NCBI GenBank assembly: GCA_964530075.1 | Contig: CAZGXU010000068.1 | Coordinates: forward strand, 1-7,158 | Direction: 5' to 3' | Length of the DNA stretch: 7,158 nt | DNA from: JANQEA01 sp964530075 | Lineage (GTDB): Bacteria; Bipolaricaulota; Bipolaricaulia; UBA7950; UBA9294 | Shown here: positions 1 to 6,525 of the stretch, in pieces | How positions within the stretch are numbered: the stretch's first letter is position 1 | Layout of the letters: every line of letters starts with the position of its first letter | Notes under the pieces: model-generated | The model's input: the letters and a program-made list of their open reading frames with translations, nothing else | What the model was told of the DNA's origin: nothing | Database searches by the model: none | Translations under genes and position numbers: made by a program

Positions 1-72
1 CTGTACTTCTGCGTCGTCACGGCGACAGGCGCGAAACCGTCCGAGGTCTTCCGGCTGTTGATCGTGCGCTAG
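1..72 (+). CDS. C-terminal end of an unidentified protein (5' truncated)
   Basis: Frame 1 is open from the window edge to a TAG at 70-72, giving 23 residues that begin LYFCVVTATG and end RLLIVR. Most third positions are G or C, as in the neighbouring genes, so this is probably a real gene end. The residues form an alternating hydrophobic pattern that could be a terminal beta-strand, but I do not recognise a family. The next gene starts 15 bases downstream on the same strand, and the purine-rich stretch just after this stop supplies its ribosome binding site. The two are therefore probably co-transcribed. No function is assigned. Confidence 0.6.
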   Translation: MYFCVVTATGAKPSEVFRLLIVR

Positions 73-87
73 AGGGAGGGAACGACT

Positions 88-1041
88 GTGAAACGGACCA
101 AGATCGTTACGATGGTGGCCCTCCTCGGCCTGGGGCTGGGCTTTGTGGGCGGAGCGCAGCAGGCGCAGAGCGTCTTCGACATCGATCCGGGTGTGGCCAT
201 GCTCGGGGCCGCCGGCGCAGGGATCTCGATCGTCGACGGAGCGGAGACGCTTTACTACAATCCGGCAAACCTGTCCGAACTCCCGGGGATCAGCTTCAGC
301 TCATTCTACGCCTCATACATGGGCCTGGCCGACTACTCGGCCCTGGCGTTGACGTTCCGCAATTGGGGCGTGGCCGCGTTGCTGTTGAGCTCCACCGGGA
401 TTCAGGGCTACGACGACGACGGGAACCAGACCGACACCCTCGCGTACCGGAACACGGGATTCCTGCTCGGCTTCGGTGTCGATCCAAGCAGTCTTCCCTT
501 CCTGCCGGATTTCGCGATCGACATGTCGCTCGGCGCGCGAATCAAGTACATGACGGCGCGGGTCGGGGAAGCGGCCGGGACGGGATTCTCGTTCGACCTC
601 GGTTTCCGGACGACGTTTCCCGATATGCGCGTCGGCGCGTTCGCCGTCTCGGATCTGGCGGTCGGGGTCACGGCCGTCAACCTGCTCGGCGGTCTCTCCT
701 ACGAGACCGTTAGCGACAATTACAGGATGGATATCGAGGTGGGCGGATCGGCTCGGGTCGCGGAGTTGTTTCGCGTTGCGATCGATGTCCATCTGGCCGG
801 GTCGCTCCACATCGGTGTGATCTACGAACCTCTTCCGACGTTTGCGTTGCGCGTAGGGCTGATCTCGCGCGACGGCCTGTCGATGACCGCGGGGCTCGGG
901 GTCAACGTCGAGGGGTTCCTGCTCGACTATGCCTACGTCACGCACGCCCTCGGCGGGACGCATCGAATCTCGCTGACGCTCGACTTCTCGAGCCTCGATA
1001 TCAGCGCGCTGAGCCGCTCGTTGCGACGTCTCCTCCCGTGA
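88..1041 (+). CDS. PorV/UPF0164-family outer-membrane beta-barrel protein
   Basis: This is a 317-residue protein with a GTG start at 88, preceded by GAGGGAGGG about 8 bases upstream. A basic N-terminus (MKRTK) and a hydrophobic stretch up to about residue 22 form a Sec signal peptide; cleavage probably falls near the AQQAQS segment. After it comes the PorV/UPF0164/FadL-like signature: a Gly/Ala-rich segment at about 38-47 (LGAAGAG), an acidic residue, then LYYNPANLS at 55-63. The rest consists of alternating amphipathic strands with aromatic and glycine residues, as in an outer-membrane barrel. The family includes PorV and PorQ of type IX secretion, but most members have no known role, and no type IX sorting domain appears on other proteins here. 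A strand ending LTLDF is followed by about 17 extra residues, so the barrel does not end at its last aromatic residue. A transport or channel role is inferred. Confidence 0.8.
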   Translation: MKRTKIVTMVALLGLGLGFVGGAQQAQSVFDIDPGVAMLGAAGAGISIVDGAETLYYNPANLSELPGISFSSFYASYMGLADYSALALTFRNWGVAALLLSSTGIQGYDDDGNQTDTLAYRNTGFLLGFGVDPSSLPFLPDFAIDMSLGARIKYMTARVGEAAGTGFSFDLGFRTTFPDMRVGAFAVSDLAVGVTAVNLLGGLSYETVSDNYRMDIEVGGSARVAELFRVAIDVHLAGSLHIGVIYEPLPTFALRVGLISRDGLSMTAGLGVNVEGFLLDYAYVTHALGGTHRISLTLDFSSLDISALSRSLRRLLP

Positions 1042-1060
1042 CGGGCTAGCGGGGTGGGGA

Positions 1061-1107
1061 GTTTCGCCTCGAAACGGCAAGTCGGGAGAGCCGGACAGCT
1101 CTCCCGA
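1061..1107. terminator. Bidirectional terminator hairpin between convergent genes
   Basis: A perfect 10-bp stem (TCGGGAGAGC at 1082-1091 paired with 1098-1107) encloses a 6-base loop. It lies 40 bases after the PorV-like stop and 10 bases from the tgt stop. A smaller perfect 6-bp hairpin, GTTTCG-CCT-CGAAAC, occupies 1061-1075. The base after the main stem on the plus strand opens TCATCTTCG, which is only mildly T-rich, and the minus-strand side has no U-tract. Intrinsic termination on both sides is inferred from stem strength and position. Confidence 0.7.
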
Positions 1108-1117
1108 TCATCTTCGC

Positions 1118-2353
1118 TCAGACCGTCGCGCCCCACTCGCTTGCCAGCGCATCGAAGCCGTCGGCGTCGATCGCATGCCGGATCTCCGCCATCAGGCGGA
1201 CGAGGAACCGGAGGTTATGAAGCGTGGCGAGCCGATAGAAAGAGACTTCGCCCGCCCGACAGAGATGCCTCAGGTAAGCCCGCGAATGGTGGCGGCAGGT
1301 GAAGCAGTCGCACGTCGCGTCGATCGGTCGGTCGTCGCGAGCGAAACGCGCGTTCCTTAGGTTGATCCGATGCCGGGGCGCTCCCTTGAGGAAGACGCTC
1401 CCATTCCGTGCGAGCCGGGTCGGCGCGGCGCAATCGAACGTGTCGACCCCACGTCGCACGGCGGCGAACAGGTCCTCGATCTCACCGATCCCGAGCAGGT
1501 GACGGGGCCGCTCCTCGGGGAGAAGCGGGACGGTCCAATCGAGCACTCGGAACATCTCGTCCTTCGATCGTCCGAGGGATCCGCCGATCGCACAGCCGGT
1601 GAAGCCCATCCCCCCGATGACGCGGGCGCTCTCCTCGCGCAGGTCTCGATACGCTCCCCCCTGCACGATTCCGTACAGGCCCTGGCGTGGATTCGGGAAC
1701 GAGGGGTCCCCCTCGAGGAGATCGAACGCGGCGAGCCCGCGCCGGGCCCAGCGGTGCGTCCGCTCCATCGCCCGCTTCGTGTACTCGTAGTCGTGCAGCG
1801 GGGACGTGCACTCGTCGAGAGGGAGGACGATGTCCGCTCCGAGCTTCCGTTCGATCGTGATCACCGACTCCGGCGTGAACGTGTGGAGCGAACCGTCGAC
1901 GACCGATCGGAAGTCGGCCCCCTGCTCCGTGATGCGGACGAGCGACCGCCCGCCGTCCTCCCGCCGCCTGGCGGAGGGCGACCCGACCTCGCCGGGAAAG
2001 ATCGAGGCGACCTTGCCGACGCCGTGCTCCTTGCCCGCCCCGAGGCTGAAGATCTGAAAGCCGCCCGAATCGGTCATCGTCGGTCCGCCCCAGCCGGAGA
2101 AGGCGTGGAGCCCACCGATCGCGGCGACGGCCTCCTCGCCCGGGCGAAGGTGGAGGTGGTACGTGTTGGCGATGACGATCTGCAGGCCGTGGTCGACGAG
2201 GCCTTGGGGTTCGACCGCCTTGATCGTCGCCTGCGTTGCGACGCCGACGAACGCCGGGGTGTGCACGACGCCGTGCGCCGTCGCCAGCTCGCCGGAGCGG
2301 GCCGGTGAACCGGCCTCGCGATGACGGACGGAGAACGAAACGGAGCTTGCCAA
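1118..2353 (-). CDS. tgt: tRNA-guanine transglycosylase (queuosine pathway), variant type
   Basis: The 411-residue enzyme exchanges guanine-34 of GUN-anticodon tRNAs for a queuosine precursor, usually preQ1 in bacteria. TDSGGFQ (catalytic Asp95), DECT (Asp180), GIVQGG (Gln231), GVDTFDCAAPTR (nucleophile Asp307), and the zinc ligands Cys348, Cys350, Cys353 and His379 are all present. The usual GGLAVGE substrate loop reads GGSLGRS at 257-263, one residue shorter up to the DEM motif, so the expected specificity Glu is not obvious. About 30 extra residues (roughly 105-136, Gly/Ser/Arg-rich) interrupt the segment between FSLG and VRITEQG, which explains a length above the usual 370-390. I chose the TTG at 2353 because GGGAGG sits 5 bases upstream and homology begins there; the frame stays open upstream but reads as a shadow. 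It follows the DUF4015 gene by 56 bases on the same strand. Confidence 0.93.
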   Translation of the reverse strand: MASSVSFSVRHREAGSPARSGELATAHGVVHTPAFVGVATQATIKAVEPQGLVDHGLQIVIANTYHLHLRPGEEAVAAIGGLHAFSGWGGPTMTDSGGFQIFSLGAGKEHGVGKVASIFPGEVGSPSARRREDGGRSLVRITEQGADFRSVVDGSLHTFTPESVITIERKLGADIVLPLDECTSPLHDYEYTKRAMERTHRWARRGLAAFDLLEGDPSFPNPRQGLYGIVQGGAYRDLREESARVIGGMGFTGCAIGGSLGRSKDEMFRVLDWTVPLLPEERPRHLLGIGEIEDLFAAVRRGVDTFDCAAPTRLARNGSVFLKGAPRHRINLRNARFARDDRPIDATCDCFTCRHHSRAYLRHLCRAGEVSFYRLATLHNLRFLVRLMAEIRHAIDADGFDALASEWGATV

Positions 2354-2358
2354 GGGAG

Positions 2359-2364
2359 CCTCCC
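2359..2364 (-). promoter_or_regulatory. Shine-Dalgarno that fixes the TTG start of tgt
   Basis: On the minus strand GGGAGG lies 5 bases before TTG at 2353-2351. No ATG or GTG in this frame lies nearby with comparable spacing, and recognisable TGT homology (the SFSVRHREAG region) begins right after this codon. The site therefore decides the start. Confidence 0.65.
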
Positions 2365-2409
2365 GCCCTCGATGGTGCCGGAATCCTACCCGATCGGTTC
2401 GAAGGGTCG

Positions 2410-3414
2410 CTAGTCGAGAGCGCGGTAGAGCGCGTCGTACTCGCAGGCGGGATGCCAGAAGAGGTACCCGTCGGCTCCGGCCTCTTCGGCGGCGCGGATC
2501 TCCTCTTGAATGTACGTCTCGAGGCTCATCCCCGTCGGTAGGGACATGTCGAACGCTTGCAGAAACGGGCGATAGCTCGCGGAGACGCGGATCTTCCCCG
2601 ACTGCAGTGCATCGCGGACGACGCGGTAGGGATCGTCGCGGTAGGCCTGCTCGGCGTAGTGCGAGGGGTAGACCATCGGCGAGACGAAATCGAGGTGGGC
2701 GCTCATCTGCTCGAGGGACTGGCCGATCGGGTCGATCAGGCGCTCGTTCCACGACCAGAGGACGCGGCCGAACAGGTCGGCGGAGAGCGCGATCCGCCCG
2801 GCGAGGCGGTCCCGTGCCTCGGTGAGGAATCGATCGACCGCGGCGTATCGGTCCGCATAGACGGATTCCAGGCTTCCGACGTCGGCGTAGCGGATGTAGT
2901 CGAATTGGATCTCGTCGAACCCGAGCGACGCGACCTCCTCGGCGACGGCCAGGTTGTACTCCACTGCAACCTCGTTGTCGACGGGGATCCACACCTCCGG
3001 CGAACCCAGGTAACGGGCGAGGAGCGGATCGTAGAACAGGACCTGGCGCGCGATGACGTAGAACCCCCGCTCGTGCAGGACCGGGACGAGGGCGCGGAGA
3101 TCGAGTCGGCCGGTCGACGCGCCGATCTCCCCGGCGAGCGGGACGTCGCTGTCGTAGGTCAGCTCGCCGTGCATGTTCTTAACGTTGATCACGACGGCGT
3201 CGATCTTGCCGGCCTCCCGGGCGGCGAAGACCCCCTCGACGACGTCGCGCTTGGTGAGCGCGTACGAGGTGAGATAGACCCCGACCCGGCCGTGTCCGTG
3301 CGGGTCGTCGATCGGGGGAGGATCGCCGTGGGCCCCTGGTTCGGTCGGATAGAACGTGACGATGAGTGCGGTGAGGAGGGCGGCGAGGGCGCCCAGGGTC
3401 TTGGTTCGGTTCAT
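2410..3414 (-). CDS. Secreted DUF4015-family putative glycoside hydrolase
   Basis: The 334-residue protein begins at ATG 3414; a GTG directly before it at 3417 is an alternative giving one more residue. Residues 1-22 are a short basic head and a hydrophobic segment, so it is exported or membrane-anchored. A 20-residue Pro/His/Gly-rich linker follows. The rest matches the DUF4015 putative glycosyl-hydrolase family (TIM-barrel-like): GVYLTSY at 45-51, VVINVKN at 74-80, the ARQVLFYDPLL region at 122-132, GFDEIQFDYIRY at 165-176, SADLFG at 211-216, SPMVYPSHY at 245-253, RPFLQAF at 282-288 and GYLFWHP at 316-322. Asp172 and Glu168 in the IQFDY motif are candidate active-site acids by family analogy; the substrate is unknown. 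No carbohydrate-binding, SH3 or lipobox motif is seen. A weak GGAG lies about 12-15 bases upstream. It is the first gene of a likely two-gene unit with tgt. Confidence 0.85.
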   Translation of the reverse strand: MNRTKTLGALAALLTALIVTFYPTEPGAHGDPPPIDDPHGHGRVGVYLTSYALTKRDVVEGVFAAREAGKIDAVVINVKNMHGELTYDSDVPLAGEIGASTGRLDLRALVPVLHERGFYVIARQVLFYDPLLARYLGSPEVWIPVDNEVAVEYNLAVAEEVASLGFDEIQFDYIRYADVGSLESVYADRYAAVDRFLTEARDRLAGRIALSADLFGRVLWSWNERLIDPIGQSLEQMSAHLDFVSPMVYPSHYAEQAYRDDPYRVVRDALQSGKIRVSASYRPFLQAFDMSLPTGMSLETYIQEEIRAAEEAGADGYLFWHPACEYDALYRALD

Positions 3415-3443
3415 CACGGCCGTAGGGTACTCCGCCGGGGCGC

Positions 3444-3470
3444 GCCGGCACGTCGTATCGGTACGCCGGC
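3444..3470 (-). other. Bulged GC-rich hairpin in the leader of the DUF4015 gene
   Basis: GCCGG at 3444-3448 can pair with CCGGC at 3466-3470, and CGTA at 3454-3457 with TACG at 3462-3465 around a TCGG loop, leaving a 5-base bulge on one side. It lies 27 bases upstream of the start codon on the minus strand, so it could form in the mRNA leader. In DNA this rich in GC it may be chance; a regulatory role is not shown. Confidence 0.2.
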
Positions 3471-3602
3471 GGCGGGACGTCGGACACGTTTTCGCTGGAC
3501 GGTGTCGTGCGGCATGCCTTCATCGAATGGCCACACGATGTTCATCCTCGGCTCAAGGGTTCTGGGTAGACTGAATGTCGGTTGGGAACTCATTTCAACG
3601 CT

Positions 3603-3630
3603 TTGTCGGGTGAATGAGCGTCGGTATAAT
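3603..3630 (+). promoter_or_regulatory. Sigma70-like promoter for the beta-helix/HAD operon
   Basis: A perfect -10 box, TATAAT, at 3625-3630 is preceded by TTGTCG at 3603-3608 (4 of 6 to the -35 consensus) with a 16-base spacer. Transcription should start near 3637, giving a leader of about 55 bases before the ATG at 3692. AT-rich bases and a perfect TATAAT stand out strongly against the GC-rich surroundings. The surrounding divergent spacer, 3418-3691, holds no gene that I can support. Confidence 0.75.
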
Positions 3631-3675
3631 GGACCCGCATGTCCGTCCGTGGGCACGCTGGGCGGTGGACTGTGC

Positions 3676-3682
3676 AAAGGAG
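3676..3682 (+). promoter_or_regulatory. Strong Shine-Dalgarno that fixes the ATG at 3692
   Basis: AAAGGAG lies 9 bases before ATG 3692. The frame is open upstream to an ATG at 3614, but that codon would lie upstream of the -10 box and would place 26 unrelated residues before a textbook signal peptide. The site therefore decides the start. Confidence 0.8.
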
Positions 3683-3691
3683 ACACTCTAC

Positions 3692-5617
3692 ATGAAACCG
3701 ATAGGGACGATCGCTTTGGTCTTGCTCGCTTCGGCGGCCGTCGGGATGACGAGCCTCGGTGCATCGAGAGGACCGATCACGATTCTGGGGAACGGGGACT
3801 TCACGGCGGAGAACGGGATCGTTTCGGGCAGCGGCACGGCGGATGATCCGTACATCATCGCCGGGTGGGAGATCGCCGTCCCTGCGGGCGAGCGGTACGG
3901 GGTGAAGATCGAGAACGTGACCGTCCCGTTCGTCCTCCGCGGGTTGATCATCAACGGCGCCGGCGAGCTCGACGGTGCCGCGATCCGGATCGGATTCGCA
4001 GCGGGGGGCATGATCGAGGACTGCACGATCGCCAGCTCGGCGAACGGGATCGAGATCGCTTCGTCGACCGACATCGCGGTCCGAAACAACGTCCTCTACG
4101 TGCAAGGGCTCGGCCTGAGCGTGACGGGAGAGTCGCCGGACGAGTATCGACATGCGATCGAGCCGTCGAACCTCCTCAATGACCTGCCGATCCATTACTA
4201 CTACGGCCTCGACGGCGACCGGATCGAGGGGATCGAGACGAGGCACCTCACCGTGGCGGCGAGCCGGAATGTGACCGTGATCGGCAACTCGGTCCTCGAC
4301 GGTGATGGGATCAACCTGGCCTACGTCACCGATTCGACGGTGACCGCGAACGTCGTCGGCCGCAACAACAATGTGCCGACCGGCCATGCGATTCACCTGT
4401 ACGAGTCGGAGCGCAACCTCGTGACGGCGAACCTGGTCAAGAACGCCCGGCTGGCGGGGATCCAGTTGACGTTGTCGTCGGACAACGAGATCACCGACAA
4501 CTACCTCGGCGTCGACGACACGGGGATTCGGCTGATCGGGTCGACCGGGAACCTCGTCAGCGAGAACGAGCTGCTCGGTTGCTATACCGCCGTCTGGCTC
4601 GCGGGGGGATCCGAGGACAACCGGATCGACGGGAACATCATCGTCGGCAAGGTGAGCGCGGACGGGGACCGGAGGCAAGGGATCGTCCTCGATCTGGCGT
4701 CCGGAAATCGGATCGAGCGGAACGCGATGACCGAGTGCGAGATCGGCGTCACCCTCGAAGCGCAGGCGACCCACAACGAGATCGTCGACAACACGATCGT
4801 CTCGGGCGGGTACGGGATCTTCGTTTCCGGTTCGTACAACGAGGTCGGTGGGAACCTGGTGACGCAGCAGTCGCGGGGGATCCTCTTCCCCGAGACGTAC
4901 GGCAAGTCGATCACGCGCGGGAACACGTTCACCGGGACCGTCCTCGCGGACAACGGGGGGCACCTCAGCACGAATCTGGACAGCGAATCGAACGCCTTCA
5001 CCGAGAACGTCTTTCTCGACGTCAGGAGGGACGGAGTGGCGTTGGTCTTGGACTATGGGACCGGAAACCTCTGGACCGTCGATGGCGTCGGCAACTACTG
5101 GGGCGGCGAGGCGGTCGAAGATGAGAACGGCGACGGCTACGGCGACTCTCCGATGGTCCTCGGTGCGATCGAGGACGACGCGCCGCTGGCGTCGATCGAC
5201 CCGGCCGAACTGAGGGTCGGCGTCCTCGGGACGCTCCCGGCCGAGACGGTCCGGATCGAGCGGAGCGACGGGACGATCGTCGAGATCGATGCGCTGATCG
5301 CCGAGACCGGATCGCAGCGGTGGGTCGGTTTCCGCGGCTTCCCCGAGTCGCTCCTCGACGGGTTCCCCGGGATCCTGTTCGTCTTCGGCGCGGAGGCCGA
5401 ACTCCGATTCACCATGGTCACGGTCCCGTTCGATCTCGACATCGCGTTCTTCGACGCCGGCGGCGGTCTGGTCGGGACCACGGTGATGACCGCCTTGTCG
5501 GAGGACCTCTACACCGCGGAGGGGCCCTTCCAGTACGCGCTCGAGCTCGCGAGCGGGAGGCTGGCGGAGCTGTCGCTCGGAGAGGGCGCGAGGCTCCTCC
5601 TCCCTCCGGGGGACTAG
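3692..5617 (+). CDS. Secreted NosD-like parallel beta-helix protein with C-terminal DUF192 domain
   Basis: This is a 641-residue protein. Residues 1-24 are a Sec signal peptide (MKPIG, a hydrophobic core, then GAS). Residues 28-60 hold the entry segment found in many NosD-like proteins (DFTAENGIVSGSGTADDPYI, then IAGWEI). Residues about 70-465 are repeated coils of a right-handed beta-helix with the N-x-I-x-x-N pattern, for example NRIDGNII, NRIERNAM and NEIVDNTI. The helix ends with GNYWG (467-471) and an Asp/Asn-rich DENGDGYGDSP (477-487), a frequent ending in this family and a plausible calcium site. Residues about 518-637 then match DUF192: WVGFRGFPESLL, GILFVF (560-565), a Met574 segment, VPFDLDIAFFDAGG and the closing YALELASG. 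NosD itself serves nitrous-oxide reductase maturation, but no nos genes are here, so a surface or polysaccharide-related role is as likely. It starts its own operon; the HAD gene follows after 14 bases. Confidence 0.87.
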   Translation: MKPIGTIALVLLASAAVGMTSLGASRGPITILGNGDFTAENGIVSGSGTADDPYIIAGWEIAVPAGERYGVKIENVTVPFVLRGLIINGAGELDGAAIRIGFAAGGMIEDCTIASSANGIEIASSTDIAVRNNVLYVQGLGLSVTGESPDEYRHAIEPSNLLNDLPIHYYYGLDGDRIEGIETRHLTVAASRNVTVIGNSVLDGDGINLAYVTDSTVTANVVGRNNNVPTGHAIHLYESERNLVTANLVKNARLAGIQLTLSSDNEITDNYLGVDDTGIRLIGSTGNLVSENELLGCYTAVWLAGGSEDNRIDGNIIVGKVSADGDRRQGIVLDLASGNRIERNAMTECEIGVTLEAQATHNEIVDNTIVSGGYGIFVSGSYNEVGGNLVTQQSRGILFPETYGKSITRGNTFTGTVLADNGGHLSTNLDSESNAFTENVFLDVRRDGVALVLDYGTGNLWTVDGVGNYWGGEAVEDENGDGYGDSPMVLGAIEDDAPLASIDPAELRVGVLGTLPAETVRIERSDGTIVEIDALIAETGSQRWVGFRGFPESLLDGFPGILFVFGAEAELRFTMVTVPFDLDIAFFDAGGGLVGTTVMTALSEDLYTAEGPFQYALELASGRLAELSLGEGARLLLPPGD

Positions 5618-5631
5618 CCCGGGATCGGGAC

Positions 5632-6297
5632 GTGCCCCGACTCGACGCGATCGTCTTCGACCTCGACGGGACCCTCGTCCGCTATCACGGCGTCGAGTTC
5701 GAATCGAGCTGGGGGGCAGTCGCCGCGGCGGCCGGCGTGTCCGATCGCTCCCACGCGCTTCTGCGGGAGTACCTTCCACGGAAGGAGGCGTACGCCGAGT
5801 GGGTGGCGAGGGATGCGGAGCTCCTCTCCGACGTTCCGATCTCGACCGTGGCCGACGTCGTCCTGCCGGCCCCGTACGCGACCGGGGTTCGCGCCGCGAT
5901 CGACGCCCTGCGCGGGCGGTACCGGCTCGGGATCCTCTCGTCCGGGGTCGACCTGGTCGCCGATTGGGTCCGCCTGGATCTCGGGCTCGACTTCGCGCTG
6001 TCGAACCGCCTCGCGACGGAGAACGGCCGGTTCACCGGAGCGAGCGAGACGCGGGTCGACCTGTGGAGGAAGGACGAGGCGATGCGCTGGATCGCGGAGG
6101 AGCAAGGGCTTCCGATTTCGCGCATCTGCTTTGTGGGCGACCATCTGAACGACGTGCCGGTGATGCAGATCGTCGGCCTCGCGATCGCCGCCAACCCGAA
6201 GGACGATCGCGTCCGCGACGCGGCCGATCACGTGATCTCGGACTTCACCGAGCTTCCGCGGCTGATCGATCGATTCACCACCGGCGCGGCGGCCTGA
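5632..6297 (+). CDS. HAD-family phosphatase, phosphoserine-phosphatase-like
   Basis: The 221-residue enzyme starts at GTG 5632, directly before the first HAD motif; the frame stays open upstream but only as a shadow of the beta-helix gene. Motif I is DLDGT (nucleophile Asp10, acid Asp12), motif II is SSG (Ser104), motif III is Lys147 in LWRKDEA, and motif IV is VGDHLND (Asp170, Asp174). The segment SNRLATENGRFTG (124-136) and GLAIAANPK (182-190) are typical of the phosphoserine-phosphatase branch (HAD-IB), with a small alpha-helical cap at about 15-80. It should be a soluble, magnesium-dependent hydrolase of a small phosphomonoester. Phosphoserine is the default guess, but no ser genes are nearby to support it. 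It lies 14 bases after the beta-helix gene, with only a weak GGGA before the start, so translation may be coupled to the upstream gene. Confidence 0.88.
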   Translation: MPRLDAIVFDLDGTLVRYHGVEFESSWGAVAAAAGVSDRSHALLREYLPRKEAYAEWVARDAELLSDVPISTVADVVLPAPYATGVRAAIDALRGRYRLGILSSGVDLVADWVRLDLGLDFALSNRLATENGRFTGASETRVDLWRKDEAMRWIAEEQGLPISRICFVGDHLNDVPVMQIVGLAIAANPKDDRVRDAADHVISDFTELPRLIDRFTTGAAA

Positions 6298-6312
6298 GCC
6301 GGGAGACCCGGC
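6298..6312 (+). terminator. Small hairpin immediately after the HAD stop codon
   Basis: GCCGGG at 6298-6303 pairs perfectly with CCCGGC at 6307-6312 around AGA, beginning at the base after TGA. No U-tract follows (CAGTCTCTCTCG), so any terminator is weak. The large inverted repeat downstream may do more of the work. Confidence 0.4.
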
Positions 6313-6321
6313 CAGTCTCTC

Positions 6322-6490
6322 TCGCAGAGGCGCCAAGATCGCGGAGGGAAAACATCGACCAAAGAGCCTTCACCATGAAGGACATAAAGAGGATGAAGGG
6401 GTTCAAGAGTCGAGGAGGGGCCCTTCATGACCTTCATGCTCTTCATGGTTCACGCTGTTGGTTTCCTGGCGTTCTCCGCGTGCTTGGCGA
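6322..6490. repeat. Nested inverted repeat built from 9-bp units
   Basis: Inner arms: 6374-6400 and 6421-6447, each made of three 9-base ATGAAGG-like units (ATGAAGGAC, ATAAAGAGG and ATGAAGGGG on the left). They pair at 21 of 27 positions around a 20-base centre. Outer arms: 6331-6346 and 6474-6489, pairing at 14 of 16; these again fall in 9-base steps (CGCCAAGCA, CGCGGAGAA, CGCCAGGAA on the minus strand). Left and right arms share one symmetry centre near 6410, so the whole is one long imperfect palindrome of about 160 bases. It fills the spacer between two convergent genes; nothing else is seen in 6298-6525. Similar ATGAAGG and CGCAAAGG periodic stretches recur between genes in environmental bacteria, as I recall, so it is probably a dispersed intergenic element. 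It could also act as a bidirectional terminator. Confidence 0.65.
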
Positions 6491-6525
6491 CGGGCCCAGT
6501 GCCCGGCGCTACGCGGCGAGCACGA

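Noticed and set aside
1370..2308. A 312-codon plus-strand open frame opposite tgt
   Set aside because: It is antisense to tgt, which retains all catalytic and zinc motifs. The frame is Arg/Glu-rich and has no recognisable domain.
2354..2992. N-terminal extension of the tgt reading frame, 213 more residues in the same frame
   Set aside because: The extension is Arg/Pro-rich, overlaps the well-supported DUF4015 gene on the same strand in another frame, and precedes a good Shine-Dalgarno and the start of TGT homology. It is a high-GC shadow.
2557..3846. A 429-codon plus-strand open frame opposite the DUF4015 gene
   Set aside because: It is antisense to a clear family member, its sequence looks like a reverse reading of that gene, and no plausible start signal or domain is visible.
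3590..5779. A 729-codon open frame on the minus strand opposite the beta-helix gene
   Set aside because: Its composition is Arg/Asp/Val-rich with no domain, and it mirrors the plus-strand gene, which has a promoter, a Shine-Dalgarno, a signal peptide and recognisable domains. Long antisense frames are common in GC-rich genes.
6228..6446. A small minus-strand frame starting MKSMKVMKG within the palindromic element
   Set aside because: The Met-Lys pattern is just translation of the 9-bp ATGAAGG repeat, and the frame runs into the 3' end of the HAD gene on the other strand. It is not a credible gene.
6322..6490. A CRISPR array or tandem satellite as the explanation of the ATGAAGG units
   Set aside because: The units are only 9 bases with no spacers, and they are arranged as inverted arms around one centre rather than as direct repeats of 25-37 bases with unique spacers.
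6491..6505. A short hairpin, CGGGC-CCAGT-GCCCG, near the end of the GNAT-like gene as its terminator
   Set aside because: The stem is only 5 bp, no T-run follows on the minus strand, and such stems are expected by chance at this GC content.
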